DNA of 64,000 nt. It comes from Pseudofabraea citricarpa. Its lineage: Eukaryota; Ascomycota; Leotiomycetes; Helotiales; Dermateaceae. The notes beneath the pieces were generated by a model, which ran no database searches, was not told the DNA's origin, and saw nothing but the letters and a program-made list of their open reading frames with translations. The position numbers and the translations under genes were made by a program. Location: positions 248,001 through 312,000 of the forward strand of contig JAPWGK010000018.1 of the NCBI GenBank assembly GCA_029641185.1. Direction: 5' to 3'. Shown piece by piece: positions 1-12,400 of this stretch (the first letter of the stretch is position 1; each line of letters begins with the position of its first letter).

Positions 1-797
1 CAAGCTCACCGGCGACAAACGTCTCATGTCACAATCTGAGATTGATCAGAAAAATATGAAGCCATTAACAATCCTTGTCGACGCTATCTGGAAGCCCATC
101 GAGATCACCCTCAAAGACCCCAGTATCGCATTCGTCAATGTATATACTTCTCTAATTTATGGTATGTTGTGAGAGTAAATTTAAATCAACGGAAGAAAAC
201 TAACGCTGCATAGGTATATATTATTCCTTTTTCGAGGTGTTCCCTCTTGTCTACCCTGTTTACTACGGGTTTTCACTCGGCATGATCGGTGTCGTGTTCA
301 CCTGTATCCTCGTAGCTTGTCTTCTGGGCATCGCTGTTTACTGCCTCTACCTCTGGCTATACTTGATCCCCGATATCATGAAGAATGGGCTTCGAGCTCA
401 AGAATCTCGTCTCGTGCCCGCACTCTTCGCTTGTTTTGGCCCTACAATCGGCCTCTTCATCTTCGCCTGGACGGCTCGTCCTGATATCCACTGGATCGCG
501 CCCACCATCGGCATAGTCATCTATGGTGCTACTGTCTTTGTTGTCATGCAGTGTATCTTCGTCTATATCCCATTGTCGTATCCTCAATACGCCGCTTCTC
601 TGTTTGCAGGCAACGATTTCTTGCGCTCGGCTTTCGCTTGTGGCAGTATCCTTTTTGCGAGACCGATGTACTTGAATCTTGGTGTGGCTAAGGGTACCAG
701 CCTTCTGGGTGGCTTGAGTGTTATTGGTATCATTGGAATGTTTGTTCTATGGACTTTCGGTGCTAAGCTCCGAGCTAGATCTAAGTTCGCTATCTAA
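1..797 (+). CDS. MFS multidrug/polyamine transporter (DHA1 type), 3' part
   Basis: This is the C-terminal half of a 12-helix major facilitator, cut by the left window edge. Exons are 1-161 and 214-797. The intron at 162-213 starts GTATGT, has a CTAAC branch site and ends TAG, and splicing is in phase. The visible product is about 247 residues with some six hydrophobic helices. A cytosolic loop precedes helix 7, and the short basic tail ends LRARSKFAI. The layout and the loop after helix 8 resemble fungal drug:H+ antiporters of the FLU1/TPO1/CYHR group in the plasma membrane. The substrate cannot be told from sequence. The N-terminal half, including the signature motifs, lies outside the window. 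Confidence 0.85.
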
Positions 798-1231
798 GCA
801 GGATGGCAAAGGGGTGGGCGAGTCTGGTGAGGGTGTAATATTGAACGATTCTCTTTTTTTCTGTCTTTCTTCACTAGCGGGTGTTGGTATAGATGGATGA
901 TATATGATAATTAATAATAGTCTTGGCTGGTTTTGGGGAAATGGGAAAGTAAAAATAGAAGGATAGACGAAGAATCATTAAGCATGCAGCCATTCTCTCC
1001 CTAGATTTGCCCTGGACGATTTGTTCAATTTTATGCCATTTGCCAGTATCCCAAATCACAGGATCTCTCGTGTGATCATTTTTAAAGGGTTTTGTGCTCT
1101 AAAGCATAAAGCACACGAGTATCATAAGATGCTTGTGGTAATTTTGACACAATGAACACTCAGGACATCAGAAGACTTAGAAGCACTAATGGACTTAAAG
1201 AGTTAAAGGGGTTTAAACTCATATGGTAATT
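798..1231. other. Intergenic, 3' flank of MFS gene
   Basis: This is an AT-rich spacer after the transporter stop codon. I see no reading frame with coding character, no tRNA and no repeat here. Confidence 0.5.
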
Positions 1232-2015
1232 TCATACCCTACTATAGTTCCCGAAACCATAAGAGCTTAAAACTAGCTTTGACACAAGGTTTTCGAGTTC
1301 CTTAATTTTCAAGATTGATCCCCTCCCACGTGAGGTATTCTTGGTAGGTCGCCAACCATATACATCACGCCGTTCTGCTGGGTGCTTCGTATCAAGTTCT
1401 AAAATCACTTTACCAGTATAAGGACGGTTATTATAGCAGCCGCACCTGTAACCAGCCCGACTAGTCTCCCAATGAATGCAATGCTGCCTTGGTATAACAT
1501 CAGGGAGTTTTTCTATGAAGCGAATAGAGCCAGATCCTCCATATAGTGTTGTATCATTATAACACGACGGTACATCATGAACGAGGATCAAATTCTCAAG
1601 GATGGTTAGGGTATGAAAATGACGTTTGAGAATTGCTAAATACCTAGGTAGCCAGTTGCAAATTCTTCTCCGACGTCCCACTTACAGTTGACATCAGAAT
1701 TGACAGCAAGTCGTTAGATTTGAATGTACTCTGTCGGCATCGCTGAAAGCGAAAAAGAGACGTATCAATTGAAAAGTTGTAACGAATTCGAGGTTTGGAT
1801 AGAATTTCCTTGTTGAAACGGGAGTGGTAGTAGACTGCTACAGCATCCCTCAAGTCTTGACAGACGCTCAGTGCGGTGGGAGAGTCTTTGTTAAGATGAA
1901 GAAGCCCTGTTTATTCGAGAATCGGATGTGGATTGCTACGCATTCGGGGCTGCAGTGTGAGCTGCCATACCACGCTCGCAAGCTCTTTGGAAGTTGGGGG
2001 AACAAGGTGAAAGTC
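1232..2015 (-). pseudogene. Decayed 2EXR-domain gene
   Basis: Three pieces in different frames on the minus strand together follow the fungal 2EXR domain. Near 2011-1985 is FTLFPQLPK. One base out of frame it continues as ELASVVWQLTLQPR, which is the family's F-P-x-LP-x-E-L-x-x-x-I/V-W start. Near 1900-1745 is LSVCQDLRDAVAVYYHSRF followed by RIRYNFSIDTSLF, matching the usual C-R-E-S-R and Y-x-N-F-x-x-D-T blocks. At 1681-1232 is a third piece with LENLILVHD and a Cys-rich tail. No intron placement joins these frames: the GTAAGT at about 1685 is in the wrong phase for every downstream AG tried. I read it as a pseudogene with at least two frameshifts. Sequencing error is the alternative. 2EXR proteins have no settled function. 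Confidence 0.5.
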
Positions 2016-2225
2016 TTCTGTCGTGTGGGGAGCTCTAGACCAGGACTCGGGCCAACAGGCGGGATTTTGTCCAAAGGCGATCTCGCTTCAATCTTCAGAG
2101 ATGTCCTCTTTCTAATGCTGCCTCCCCACGGAGTTTGTCGAGCATGTTGGATCCTGCTCTCCCCAGATCCGCAGCTCAACAGCCGATCTGGCAATGTGAA
2201 TAGCTTGTCGAGCGGTGTCCACTGA

Positions 2226-3290
2226 GAGTTTGTCCCCTTTCATCACTCTGGTAGAAGCTCTCTTTGTATAGTATCACACATGGCGCATGCAATGTCGTAA
2301 GCTTTGACAGCCATGCTTGCTTGTCTCTTGTCTCTTCTCAGAGTGATTTCCACAAGCTCGCTCTAGTCACTGCTCAGTACTGTCAGCCAACTGCCTGTCG
2401 CAAAGCTTGGTCCTCCTGAATATCCTCACCTCTTTGACGGGGCGGTCGTGCACGTACAGTACGATAAGTGCAGTGCTCAGGTGTACGTTGTAGTGCGAGT
2501 GGAGTGCAGGAGGCCTCCTTTAATGTCGAGGGCCAATGACGGCGGCCAGGCCCGGGAGATTTTAATTCCTGGATGCTCGCTTCCACTAGCGCGCCTTTCC
2601 CAAATTGGGAAAGGGGGAAGCAATTCATGGGTCCGGCATTTCTCTCGACGTTTGTGTTGTCTCCCTACGATCCAAAGAACAGAGATTCCAGCATCCGATT
2701 CCTTCACCCCGTCGCTCTTTTCTCTGCCCTCAGTATCCAATTGATATCGCCCTCTCCACCCCCCTTGGTACGTTCTGCTCCTGTTGCGTCGGCGACACAA
2801 ATTGTCTGAGCTTTTAAATGACAGCTGCGTGAGCTGGTCACTATCCCTGTCAAACCTGGAGACAGACCCCTTTTGAGCCCGAGAGTCTGCACGACAAACG
2901 GCCATCCAAACTTTTTACATCTTCCTACAAACTTCATCACCAACTGACTCTCTGCGCGCCTCTTCATAGATCGAATCCTCGGTCACCAAAGCAGTATCTC
3001 TACCTGATTGCGATCGCGCAAGAGACGCGAATACGAGCTTGGTTGAGGACAAATATTATTTGGTAGGTGCGAGGTCGTCTTTATGCATTGCGCACCACCC
3101 CATCGCCATCATATGCAGTACTCCTTCTTGACGAGTTTTGTGCCACTCTGCAACTCACTTCATCATTCTCTCGGGTCAGACTCGATCAGTTGAATCACAC
3201 AAGCTAATCTCTCCCTTGTTGCCAGAGTTCCACCCCGTACCTTCCTCTACAACATCGTCGACCGGTCTTTCTACAAACGTACTCGAAACA
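2226..3290. other. Septin upstream region
   Basis: Several short overlapping frames occur on both strands, none with family resemblance or splice support. The last 300 bases are C/T-rich and probably contain the septin promoter and 5' leader. Confidence 0.5.
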
Positions 3291-5301
3291 ATGGGTAAGC
3301 AGAACAATTTTCTTTCAAGGGGAGCCGCGAGGGAGTGACGGCCGTTGGATATTCTCGAGCATCGCCACAAGTTTCCTTGCAGCCAGCATCCTCTGGACAC
3401 CATCGCAGCATCAACTTCCAGCAAGTTCAAAATTACCCCTGAAGAGCATACTTGGCCACAGATACAGCTGTGTCTCGAAACAGCTATCATCTTAATAATT
3501 GGTATCATCTGGATGGCATCCACCCTGGCTGGGTTGTTGAGCCCATCTCGACATACTCGCTCCGAGGTGCCAGCAAAACCGCTCGAAGCAGCCATCAAGG
3601 AACTCAAGGAACCAACCATCCCGAATCCTCCATTCTACCATGGAAGTCTGACTCGCAGTCACCGATCGAGCACTGTCGGAACATTTCGTAGCATGCTTGA
3701 CATCGAAGATCCTCCCTGCATTAGCCCTATTACCGTGGCCAACGAATCCATGGAAGACTGGGCATCTGAGAAACTCAATCAGACAGCGCGGAAACATAGA
3801 ACTGCTGGAAGTAATTGGACTGACATTTTGTGTTTCTATACAGCTACAAATGGCGCAGCTGCGGCACCCACTCGGGCGTCCCCAGCACCAAACGGCTCAG
3901 CATCTCCTACACAGGAAATCCCACAGAGCGTGAGCTCAAGCGATCCCAAGATTGCAGCTCAACAAGCCAGTGATATGAGAAATATTGTCCGAAGAAAGTT
4001 AACTGGTTATGTTGGTTTCGCAAACTTGCCAAACCAGTGGCACCGCAAGAGTGTCCGCAAGGGATTCAACTTTAATGTTATGGTCGTTGGTGAGTTTGCA
4101 AACTGTTCCTCGTCCTCATGGACTCGACCTGATTTGATTTAGGTGAATCTGGACTCGGAAAATCTACATTGGTCAACACCCTTTTCAACACCTCTTTGTA
4201 CCCACCTCGCGAGCGTAAAGGACCAAGCTTGGACATCATCCCAAAAACCGTTTCCATCCAATCTATAAGCGCTGACATTGAGGAGAACGGTGTTCGTTTA
4301 CGCTTGACTGTTGTTGACACACCTGGGTTTGGAGATTTCGTAAACAACGACGAATCATGGCGACCAATTGTTGACAACATCGAGCAAAGATTCGATGCCT
4401 ACTTGGACGCTGAGAACAAGGTGAACCGCATGAACATTGTTGATAACAGAGTTCATGCATGTGTTTACTTCATTCAGCCAACTGGCCACGCTCTGAAGCC
4501 ATTGGACATTGAGGTTATGCGCAGACTTCATACCAAGGTCAACTTGATTCCAGTCATCGCTAAGGCTGATACTATGACTGATGAGGAGATCATGGCTTTC
4601 AAGGCTAGAGTAAGGATTCTACCACCGCGTCAGTCATCTGGTGAAACTAAGCTAATGTGTAACAGATTCTCGCCGACATCAAGCACCACGATATCCAGAT
4701 CTTCGAGGGTCCTAGATACGAACTCGACGACGACGAGACTATCGCCGAGAACAATGAGATCATGTCAAAGGTTCCATTCGCTGTTGTAGGTGCAAACTCC
4801 GAAATCACCAGCGCCGACGGACGAAAGGTCAGAGGACGTCGTTATCCATGGGGTATCATCGAGGTCGACAACGAGGAGCACTGCGACTTCGTCAAGCTTC
4901 GTCAAATGCTTATCAGAACACACATGGAGGAACTCAAGGAGCACACCAACAACGCACTCTACGAGAACTACAGATCAGAGAAGCTCACAGCAATGGGTGT
5001 TGCTCAAGATCCAAGTGTCTTCAAGGAGGTCAACCCCGCCGTCAAGCAAGAGGAGGAGCGCACACTCCACGAGCAGAAGCTTGCAAAGATGGAAGCCGAG
5101 ATGAAGATGGTTTTCCAACAGAAGGTGGCCGAGAAAGAAAGCAAATTGAAACAAAGCGAAGAAGAGTTGTACGCACGCCATCGCGAAATGAAGGAGCAGC
5201 TCGAACGTCAACGAATGGAGTTAGAAGAGAAGAAGTCAAGGGTCGAGAGTGGAAGACCTATAGAAGAGAAGGGAAAGAGGAAGGGATTCTCTCTTCGTTA
5301 A
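3291..5301 (+). CDS. aspB/CDC3: Septin, Cdc3/AspB type
   Basis: This is a GTP-binding septin that polymerises into hetero-oligomeric filaments at septa, branch points and hyphal tips. Exons are 3291-3294 (only ATGG), 3844-4089, 4143-4609 and 4666-5301, giving 450 residues. The G1 P-loop GESGLGKST starts at residue 84, the G3 DTPGFGD at 142 and the G4 AKAD at 223. The septin-unique element with the WG motif (YPWG) follows, and residues about 360-430 form a charged coiled coil. The polybasic stretch before the P-loop ([20 protein letters not shown]) and the coiled coil point to Cdc3/AspB rather than Cdc10/AspD, which lacks the coiled coil. The first intron is long (549 bases) and starts one base after the ATG codon. 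The other two are about 55 bases. Cdc11 or Cdc12 type is less likely. Confidence 0.88.
3295..3843 (+). other. Long first intron of septin gene, open in frame
   Basis: The intron starts GTAAGC and ends TATACAG. From 3339 to its end it has no stop codon in the frame of exon 2, and it holds an in-frame ATG near 3513. A transcript starting inside the intron could therefore add about 110 residues to the septin N-terminus. Whether it is used is unknown. Confidence 0.5.
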
Positions 5302-7229
5302 ACCTCACAACAAAATACCCCTGGGGATGCGCGCTGTATTGGTTCCGACATGACAAATATTCCCTTTACTTTCGATTCTTGTCTCTTTAATCACTTGACC
5401 TTAATATTGCAGGAGGAATGATGAAGCGGTGGAGCAATTGGCATGGAGCGCGCGACACTTGATGCTTCTGAGAGGCTTAGTCGTCAGTGCTTGTTAGCGC
5501 AGGTGGACTTTTTCGGGAGTTGGCATTTGCTGAAGATGCATGAGAAAAGGTTGATTCGAAAATATCACAAAACTTGACTCCTCAAGATGCTTTCCTTTCT
5601 CTTTCGCTCTTCGCAGCCTTTTCTTCGGACCCGGATGGTACATCTGTATTTATTACGATAGCTTTCGAGATTTTTTCTTCCTTCTCCTTTAGCTTTGCTT
5701 CGCTTGGCTGTCCTGTCCTATCCTATTTTTGCTTTGTTACGAATGGAAAAGGGAATTACTTCTCACACAATTACTATGTGATGTTCGTGTCCGTGGTTAA
5801 GTGATTCTTTTTAATCGTTGTACTTCTAGCTGCGTTTCAAGAGATAAATAAATGCCTCGGTCAATCAATCTGTTCCTCGGTTTAACACTTCCTTTCTACT
5901 CTAAACATTCTAACCGCCATGCGCTGTTACATTTAAGCACTTGTCGAAACACTCGCTTGCTGCCTCTGCAAATCATTGCACCTTTCTCAATGGCCAGTAC
6001 TATACTGTAGTTCTCGGACCCTTTGCTATAGTTGAACTACCAAGGAGCATATATCAGCAGTGGAGAAGGAGAACTTAAATTACTGTCTGAATCTCCCGCT
6101 ACCATGCAAGATGTACATCCTACCTACTTGAGTAGATCCCATTGGTAACACTCATAAATATCATACAGCAAGGCGGGTATCTCGAATATGAAAATTGTCA
6201 ACACAGTGCTAAATTTGCTTGAAGGAATGAAAAGAGGATATTAAAGAGACTCTCCAAAGATGTAGTCGTTGCTTTGCTAGGAGGAAATCAGAACCACTTG
6301 TGAAGGAGTCCTAAGACTTGGAAACACAGAATTCTGCCATGAGAACCCTCAATGCTGTTATTGTATGAACCATACGTACGTAGTAACAAGTGGATCATGG
6401 ATTATATGTGTAGTTGGTGACTCCCTATTGCCCGTTGATTGCTCTTACCCCAAGTGCTATTCCGTGGGTTCTTTTCGTAAAGGTGCTTGTTTGAGTACCT
6501 TGTCGGCTCAGATATGTCCCGATGTAAGATAATGTCCTTATATAAGAGAGAGGGAGAGCTGTTAAACTCTAGCTTGAGTGAAAGAGATGGAGAGGCGAAT
6601 ACATGACGAGAATATTTCAGTTAATCTGGTTGGCAATAATCTTTCTTGTTTGCTCAATCACCAAGTGATGTAAAGCCGTGTAATTAAAATAACAGAATGC
6701 CTGTAGGTACTTGATCATTTTAAATCAACGAGATACGCGCAGCACCGCACTGTTCCCTTCTGCTGCTGCTAACTAGTACCTCCCTTACGGTAAGAGGAAA
6801 CACCACACCGTTTCTCCTTGGATTTGTATTAGACATGCTATTGCTAGAAACATCCTTCACCTGGCAGACTTCCATCCTCTGTAGAAACTCAAAACTTCTT
6901 GGGATGGAAAACACAGTCCTAATCCTGGCACGGTTGGAGGTTCAAGAGTCTACAACCAAAACCACTTAATTCATGCAAGGTATTCTAGATTAATATCTCC
7001 TGTGGAACTAGCAATTCTCTGCGTCGTATCTTGCAGCCTAAATAAATGTTATTTATAGAAACCCAGCTGGAATGCTTGAGGTTTAATTTTTAGTCGTTCA
7101 AAACTTAAATGACCCCTTGGTTAGAAAGTGGACACGATTCGTTTGGCATTAGACCTATGTGCACGGCCACTGTATTTAAGAAAAGGTTATTATGTAATTA
7201 GGTACTTATTTATGATTGGTGGTCACTGA
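5302..7229. other. Gene-poor AT-rich spacer
   Basis: The first few hundred bases are the septin 3' flank, with C/T-rich low complexity at 5580-5740. After that I see no gene, RNA or repeat I can support. Confidence 0.5.
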
Positions 7230-7999
7230 TATCCTATATTACACGAATACCAGCATCAGAACCATGTCGCGATATTCCAGTATCGATTTCATAAACCTCT
7301 CTCGATCACCAAGGAGCGTGTTCTCCAACAAATAAAAGAAAAAGATGCTACTGACTTAAATGAGAGTCTGACATGGACGATTATTGAGGGTCGAGATAGG
7401 CTTGATAATACTGATGTTGCTGCTACGGCAAAAAGGTTTACCAAGTGGCTGAAGACTGAGTGGGTGGAGGAGTTGAATGGTATGGATGAGATTGAAGGTG
7501 TTGAGGGGTTGGAGGGCAGTAAGCTGGGGGTCGCATTCCCTACCATTCTCCGGTGAGTGAATGGTTAACCTTTGTGACTGTCGTGCTGAGCTTCGAGAGT
7601 TGGGACCACGGCTAATTACAACAATTTCAAATCATACTTCTCTGTGCCCCGACTTCTTTCTATTTTCTAGGACTCTGTAGCCTGATTCTGAGTTGTATAA
7701 CAGGTATAGATAGTTCATATCTGCTGATCGAGAAATAATCGAGTGTATATCTGGATACGGAGTCTCTGGACGGTGTTGAGGAGGATGATAGGGAAGTTCA
7801 GTGGGGAAATGGTCAGAATTATGTGTCTTTAGTAAATACCATATCTATTCTTACGAATGAAGACGAAGAAGGGAATCCAGGGCTGGGTGAAGAGGAATAT
7901 TGCCATTCCAATAAGAAGGTCAGAGGCACTACTCTACTGGACCTGCATTTGAGACTTCTCACATATGCTGAGGAGGGCTATTGTTGTATTGCTCCTTGA
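7230..7999 (+). CDS. Putative two-exon gene fragment, unknown
   Basis: An open frame runs from 7230 to a strong 5' splice site at 7553 (CG|GTGAGT). A second open frame at 7744-7999 can be joined to it in phase through an AG at 7742-7743. The joined product is acidic and rich in Glu/Leu, with pieces such as KRFTKWLKTEWVEELNG and a second part starting VYLDTESLDGVEEDDRE. It resembles no family I recognise. No ATG is present at the expected start, so a 5' exon would be needed, or it is a relic. The 191-base intron is longer than its neighbours' introns. Confidence 0.3.
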
Positions 8000-8656
8000 C
8001 TTAGAGGTTGAGAGATGACAAACAACGCGCTATTTTACCCGATGAGCTGTAAGAAATGAACCAAATAAACATCGACCGGTTAACCAATAGGCGTGCGAAA
8101 CTGGGCGTATACCCACACAGTATTATACGTTCCCAAGATGTTTAGCTACCGGACCCCCCTCTAATGTTGCTTCACTTAATGACTGGTCACTCTTCATCCA
8201 GCCCCAGCTGAGTATATATCTATTCACGCAGGACACTATAAATCTTTCAAGGGCTCTGCAATGCCTGTAAAACATCCCACGAAAACCATAGAGACAATTA
8301 TATGTAACATAAACAAATGACGATTTATGCGACATATATTTGCAGTTACTGTGTTCAAATCGAGCATAGTAAAATAACGCTTGGAAATTTTCTCAACTCT
8401 ACGTCTTGGGAGTTTTGAGAACAGAAAATACACAATAATATTTCCTGATCAGTGTATGTATGGAACCTTCACAACACTGTCACTTGGTCAGCTCAAGCGC
8501 ATAACTAATTTTCACATGGTGCAAGATTTCATTCAACTTGCTAGAAAAACCTTGCACCCCACTGGGTATCTATCTCGCTTAGCAGGGCAAAGGTTTTAAG
8601 GGCACGGCTAGACTGGTCGATCAAAAGTTAAGCGACCCACCAACGGAAAATTCTGC
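8000..8656. other. Intergenic
   Basis: AT-rich spacer with only short random frames. Nothing supported. Confidence 0.5.
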
Positions 8657-8662
8657 AAAAAA
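8657..8662 (-). terminator. Pol III terminator of tRNA-Ala
   Basis: A run of six T on the minus strand lies 12 bases past the tRNA 3' end. Confidence 0.7.
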
Positions 8663-8674
8663 GAAGTTGCTGAA

Positions 8675-8776
8675 TGGACTTGCAGGGAATCGAACCCTGG
8701 ACCATTCCCAGGAAAGACATTAGATGATTCTAATACACGATGCTAAGGGAATATTATACCACTAAACCACAAGCCC
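8675..8776 (-). tRNA. tRNA-Ala(AGC) with 30-base intron
   Basis: The minus strand folds as a full cloverleaf. The acceptor is GGGCTTG/CAAGTCC with a G3-U70 pair, the AlaRS identity signal, and discriminator A. The D-arm is GTTT-AGTGGTA-TAAT, the anticodon stem TTCCC/GGGAA and the T-arm CAGGG/CCCTG with TTCGATT. The anticodon loop is TTAGCA plus T with anticodon AGC, split after position 37 by an intron at 8711-8740, the usual eukaryotic place. The mature length is 72. Internal A box (TGGTTTAGTGG) and B box are present. The D-arm is unlike common tRNA-Ala and resembles tRNA-Gly, so the isotype is less sure than the fold. Confidence 0.85.
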
Positions 8777-9401
8777 CGAATTGTTGAAGTGATATCGACA
8801 AATAGTATATTTATCCAACACATTCATTGAGGTCCCACAACTCGTTCGACCACATATTTGATTATGCCATTATGAAAATAATATGAACGCACTATTTATT
8901 AGTTGAATTTCAAAATTTCTCTAATCTTATTTTAGGTCTTCAATCAACTTATTAATATACTGGGTATCCTGGTATGGATTTGATGAATCGAGATATGGTT
9001 TCATAAGGAGAGAAGCTTTTGAAGCTTTCTTAATGTGTAGAGATATTAAATTATGATTCTATTGAGTTAATGCCTTGGTTATACTCGCAATCCTCAAAAT
9101 GAGGAATTTCCACCAGAACGAAGTTCGGTTTGAATTTGAGTATATGGGGTTCTGGCTGGCCATATTTGAGTAGTTACGTGGACTTCTGAATAATGCTGTT
9201 TATTTCACCATTTGGAAGAATAATAGGGAGGCCTGTTACTATGGGGAATATGAGCTTGAGATGGTATAAATGATTGAAGAAAAGGAAAAGTACTACATAA
9301 GAACCGCTAACTATTTATCTTCAAAAAATTGTCAGGAGAACGAAAATGATGTCAGAATAATCAATTTCAATTGCCCTTATGACGATAGAGAACAACTCAG
9401 G
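8777..9401. other. Intergenic
   Basis: AT-rich spacer between the tRNA and the 3' end of the DUF3433 gene. No supported feature. Confidence 0.5.
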
Positions 9402-12400
9402 TTATGAATGCTCCACATCGATCCCAAATCTTCCAACTCCACCATAATTACGTTCTTCGGCATCTCCCCACAACCCAAAACCAAAACGCAGTTTCCCAAG
9501 ACGGTTCGTATGCAGAAGTTCCTTGTCCGAAATCGTCTGGTTACTGTCAAGGATACGATCATTATTCCAAAGACTATTGCCTGTCAACCAACTAGCAACA
9601 CTAGCGATAGAGCAAGGGTTTCTCGGCAAAAGCTCTTTTGTATCCATCAATATCCAGTATGCAGCTGCGCAACAAAACATGAGACCTAGACAGATTTGAA
9701 GCGCCACCTTCGAGACTTGATTCTGATGAAGCCTGAGCTGATTATGCTGCAGCAACAGACCTGTGATCATTGTTGGAGGAACAGAATCTACTCGCATGTT
9801 TTGTGAAATAGTTTGAGCCATGTATCGGCCATAGACACGAGCTGATGCATTAATGAGATTCTCGACGTTAGATTCGCCTAGCAGCTGATCTGGCGGATAC
9901 TGATCTCTACCGTGAATGACGGCATCGAAGAAATTTCCAGGTGAGCCTTCATAATCATATTGAGCCAAGGTAGCGGTATGCTGATATTCTCGAACAATAT
10001 TGCCTGCCTCATCATTGACGTAGCGAGCAGTCGATTCATTTGTCTCTGGAGGATTATTGAGATCTAACGAAAAGCTCGGTAATAAGAAGACGACTTCCGT
10101 CATTACCTCCTCAATGAGCTGTGTGCAGGTGAACGTTGAAGCTGTTGCTTGTGTAGCATCTCCATCAAGATACTCCCCTAAACTGAATGCGAGAGATGGA
10201 CAGCCTGGGTCATTATCTGGAGGCTGAAAACCACCAACGTAGCCCATGCCAGGTTCCCCGACCTCCAAAGATGTGTTGTTTCGAAAGTGCATGTAATCCA
10301 TAGTCCCAAATAGAGACTCGCTCAGTGGACGCGAACCAGTGATTGAGTATGTTAGATCTTCACGCCTGCTTCCTACACAAGTATTTCGGACTATGCCAGT
10401 GACATTGACAGCGTCAAATCTTGTACTAACTACAACTGTAGTTTGGTCTGCTGGTGTTACTGTACAGTTGAGTACTCCTCGAAGAGCCAGAATGGTCAGT
10501 CTTATGGAATCCTGGGAGTTTGCCAATTCAATCTCCATAGAAGAAATTTTTGGAAAGACTAAACTCTCATAGGTCCATTGAGGATACGTTATATTCCAAT
10601 ACTCAATCAGGTTCCCTAGCGAACCAGCCTTGTTGTCGAAAGAATAACTATTGTTCCATGCCAGATCAAACCGGTCTGTCCTGCGGAGAGCCATTTCCGT
10701 TGTCCTTTCAATTGGGGCTGTTGTGTAAAGATTCGCTACAAATATAGTCAAGAATGCCGAGACAACGACGGATATTGATGTAGAAAAGACAGCCCAATGA
10801 CGAATTTTGGCAGCACTCCAGATAGTGACAATAGGAAGTGATCCCAGGTGGTTAACTGTAATAGTCCTTGATGTAGAAGCACCAGGTCGTCTCAAAGTTT
10901 GATAAGGAGCGAACACGGCAGCCGTACTATACAACGTACCGTGTAAAAGTGAAACGATGAACATGACGGCGGCGGGAATATATTTTGAACCATATACTGT
11001 CGTATTTGGGCTGCTTCTTATATTGACGAATCCATCCCTCTTGTTGGATAACTGTTGGATTATCTCGAGAGCTATGATTAGAGTAGCCGGCAATGTAAGG
11101 GAGAGCACTTTGAACCAAACCAAAGTCCCCATCGGCTGCCACCACTTGTTTGGTGGTTTTTGGGATTCTGTTTTGTTTTCACGAGGCTTATTCTCCATAG
11201 GGTCAATTTTAACGAGGAATTGCCTTTCCTCGGAATGCGACACTGCTGATTCAGTTCTGTAGCTACTACTTTCCAGGCTATTTTTAAGTGCACTTAAACG
11301 CAAAAATCCAGTGCCGCGGAGCAGTTCTTGTAATCGCTCACTTCTTTGCAGAAGAATAAGTAGACCGCTTATGGTAGCAGGATCTCGAGGCACAACATTG
11401 ACGGGGCGCGTGAGTAGGACTGCAACCGTTGACAGTATTAAAAGGACCAGGAGAACAACTAGTAACAAGGCCGTAACTTGCTGAACATGAAGTCTGACAT
11501 CTTCAAACTTCACCTCTCCGGTGATGTTGGATATCCTAGGAGCCAAGAGGAATTGGTTTGCAAATTGAGAAGCGATTCCCACAAAAACCTTTTCCGCTTG
11601 ATATGCGAGTACTTTTGCATCCAAAAGTGGTTTCAAGGTTGAGTTCCCAATTATAGGACCAATACCGAGTGCCATTAGTGTAAAGAAGGAATCTGTGTTC
11701 TCTGAAATATTGTCGGTGTTTGTGGACTGTATGAAGAATGATTGAGTAGAGCTACGGACAGAGTCGCCTAGATCAGAGGGGGTAAAGTCCGGAAGAGAAA
11801 GTAGCCCTTCGTTAACATCACGCTTGATTTCCAGTCTCTGTTTTCTTGCGACTAATTCCGGAGAAAATGTGACCTTGGAAGTACTGATGGAATAGTCTGG
11901 TCGACAAATTACTGCTTCCATACTTGTGACACTTATCTCCTCGTTTGCCTCTGTTGCATGACTGACCGCAAGGAGGACGTGGTCTAGAACTTCATCATCA
12001 AAACATGATACGGGTATAAATGTGCTTGCATAGTTGTCTACTGGGAAGCCGCTGGACTGAAAAGTAAAAAGCTGTGTGCTATCAACCGCGTATAGACTCT
12101 CAGTCACCACACAGGTGTCTGTGGTAAAAGTAGCATCATACATACTACTTGTATAGCTGACGCTGGAAATATTCCAGGTAGCTGCCTCACACTTGAAAGC
12201 AGGATAAAAGACTAGAACAGATGCAGTGATCGAAGATATATTGAGGACATCGTTTCCGTTAGCTGAGAAAGGCTGAACTGCCGCGTAATCCAGGGTCCAG
12301 GCAGGATAAGGTAGACCGGCATTGTGTATGCCATAATACGATATAGCTGCAGAAGTGCTCGTTGTACCCTGACTTGCGTTCCAGAAGGAAGTTGTTTCCA

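Noticed and set aside
1824..2225. Plus-strand 133-codon frame opposite the 2EXR relic
   Set aside because: It is the antisense shadow of recognisable 2EXR blocks and has no leader or family match.
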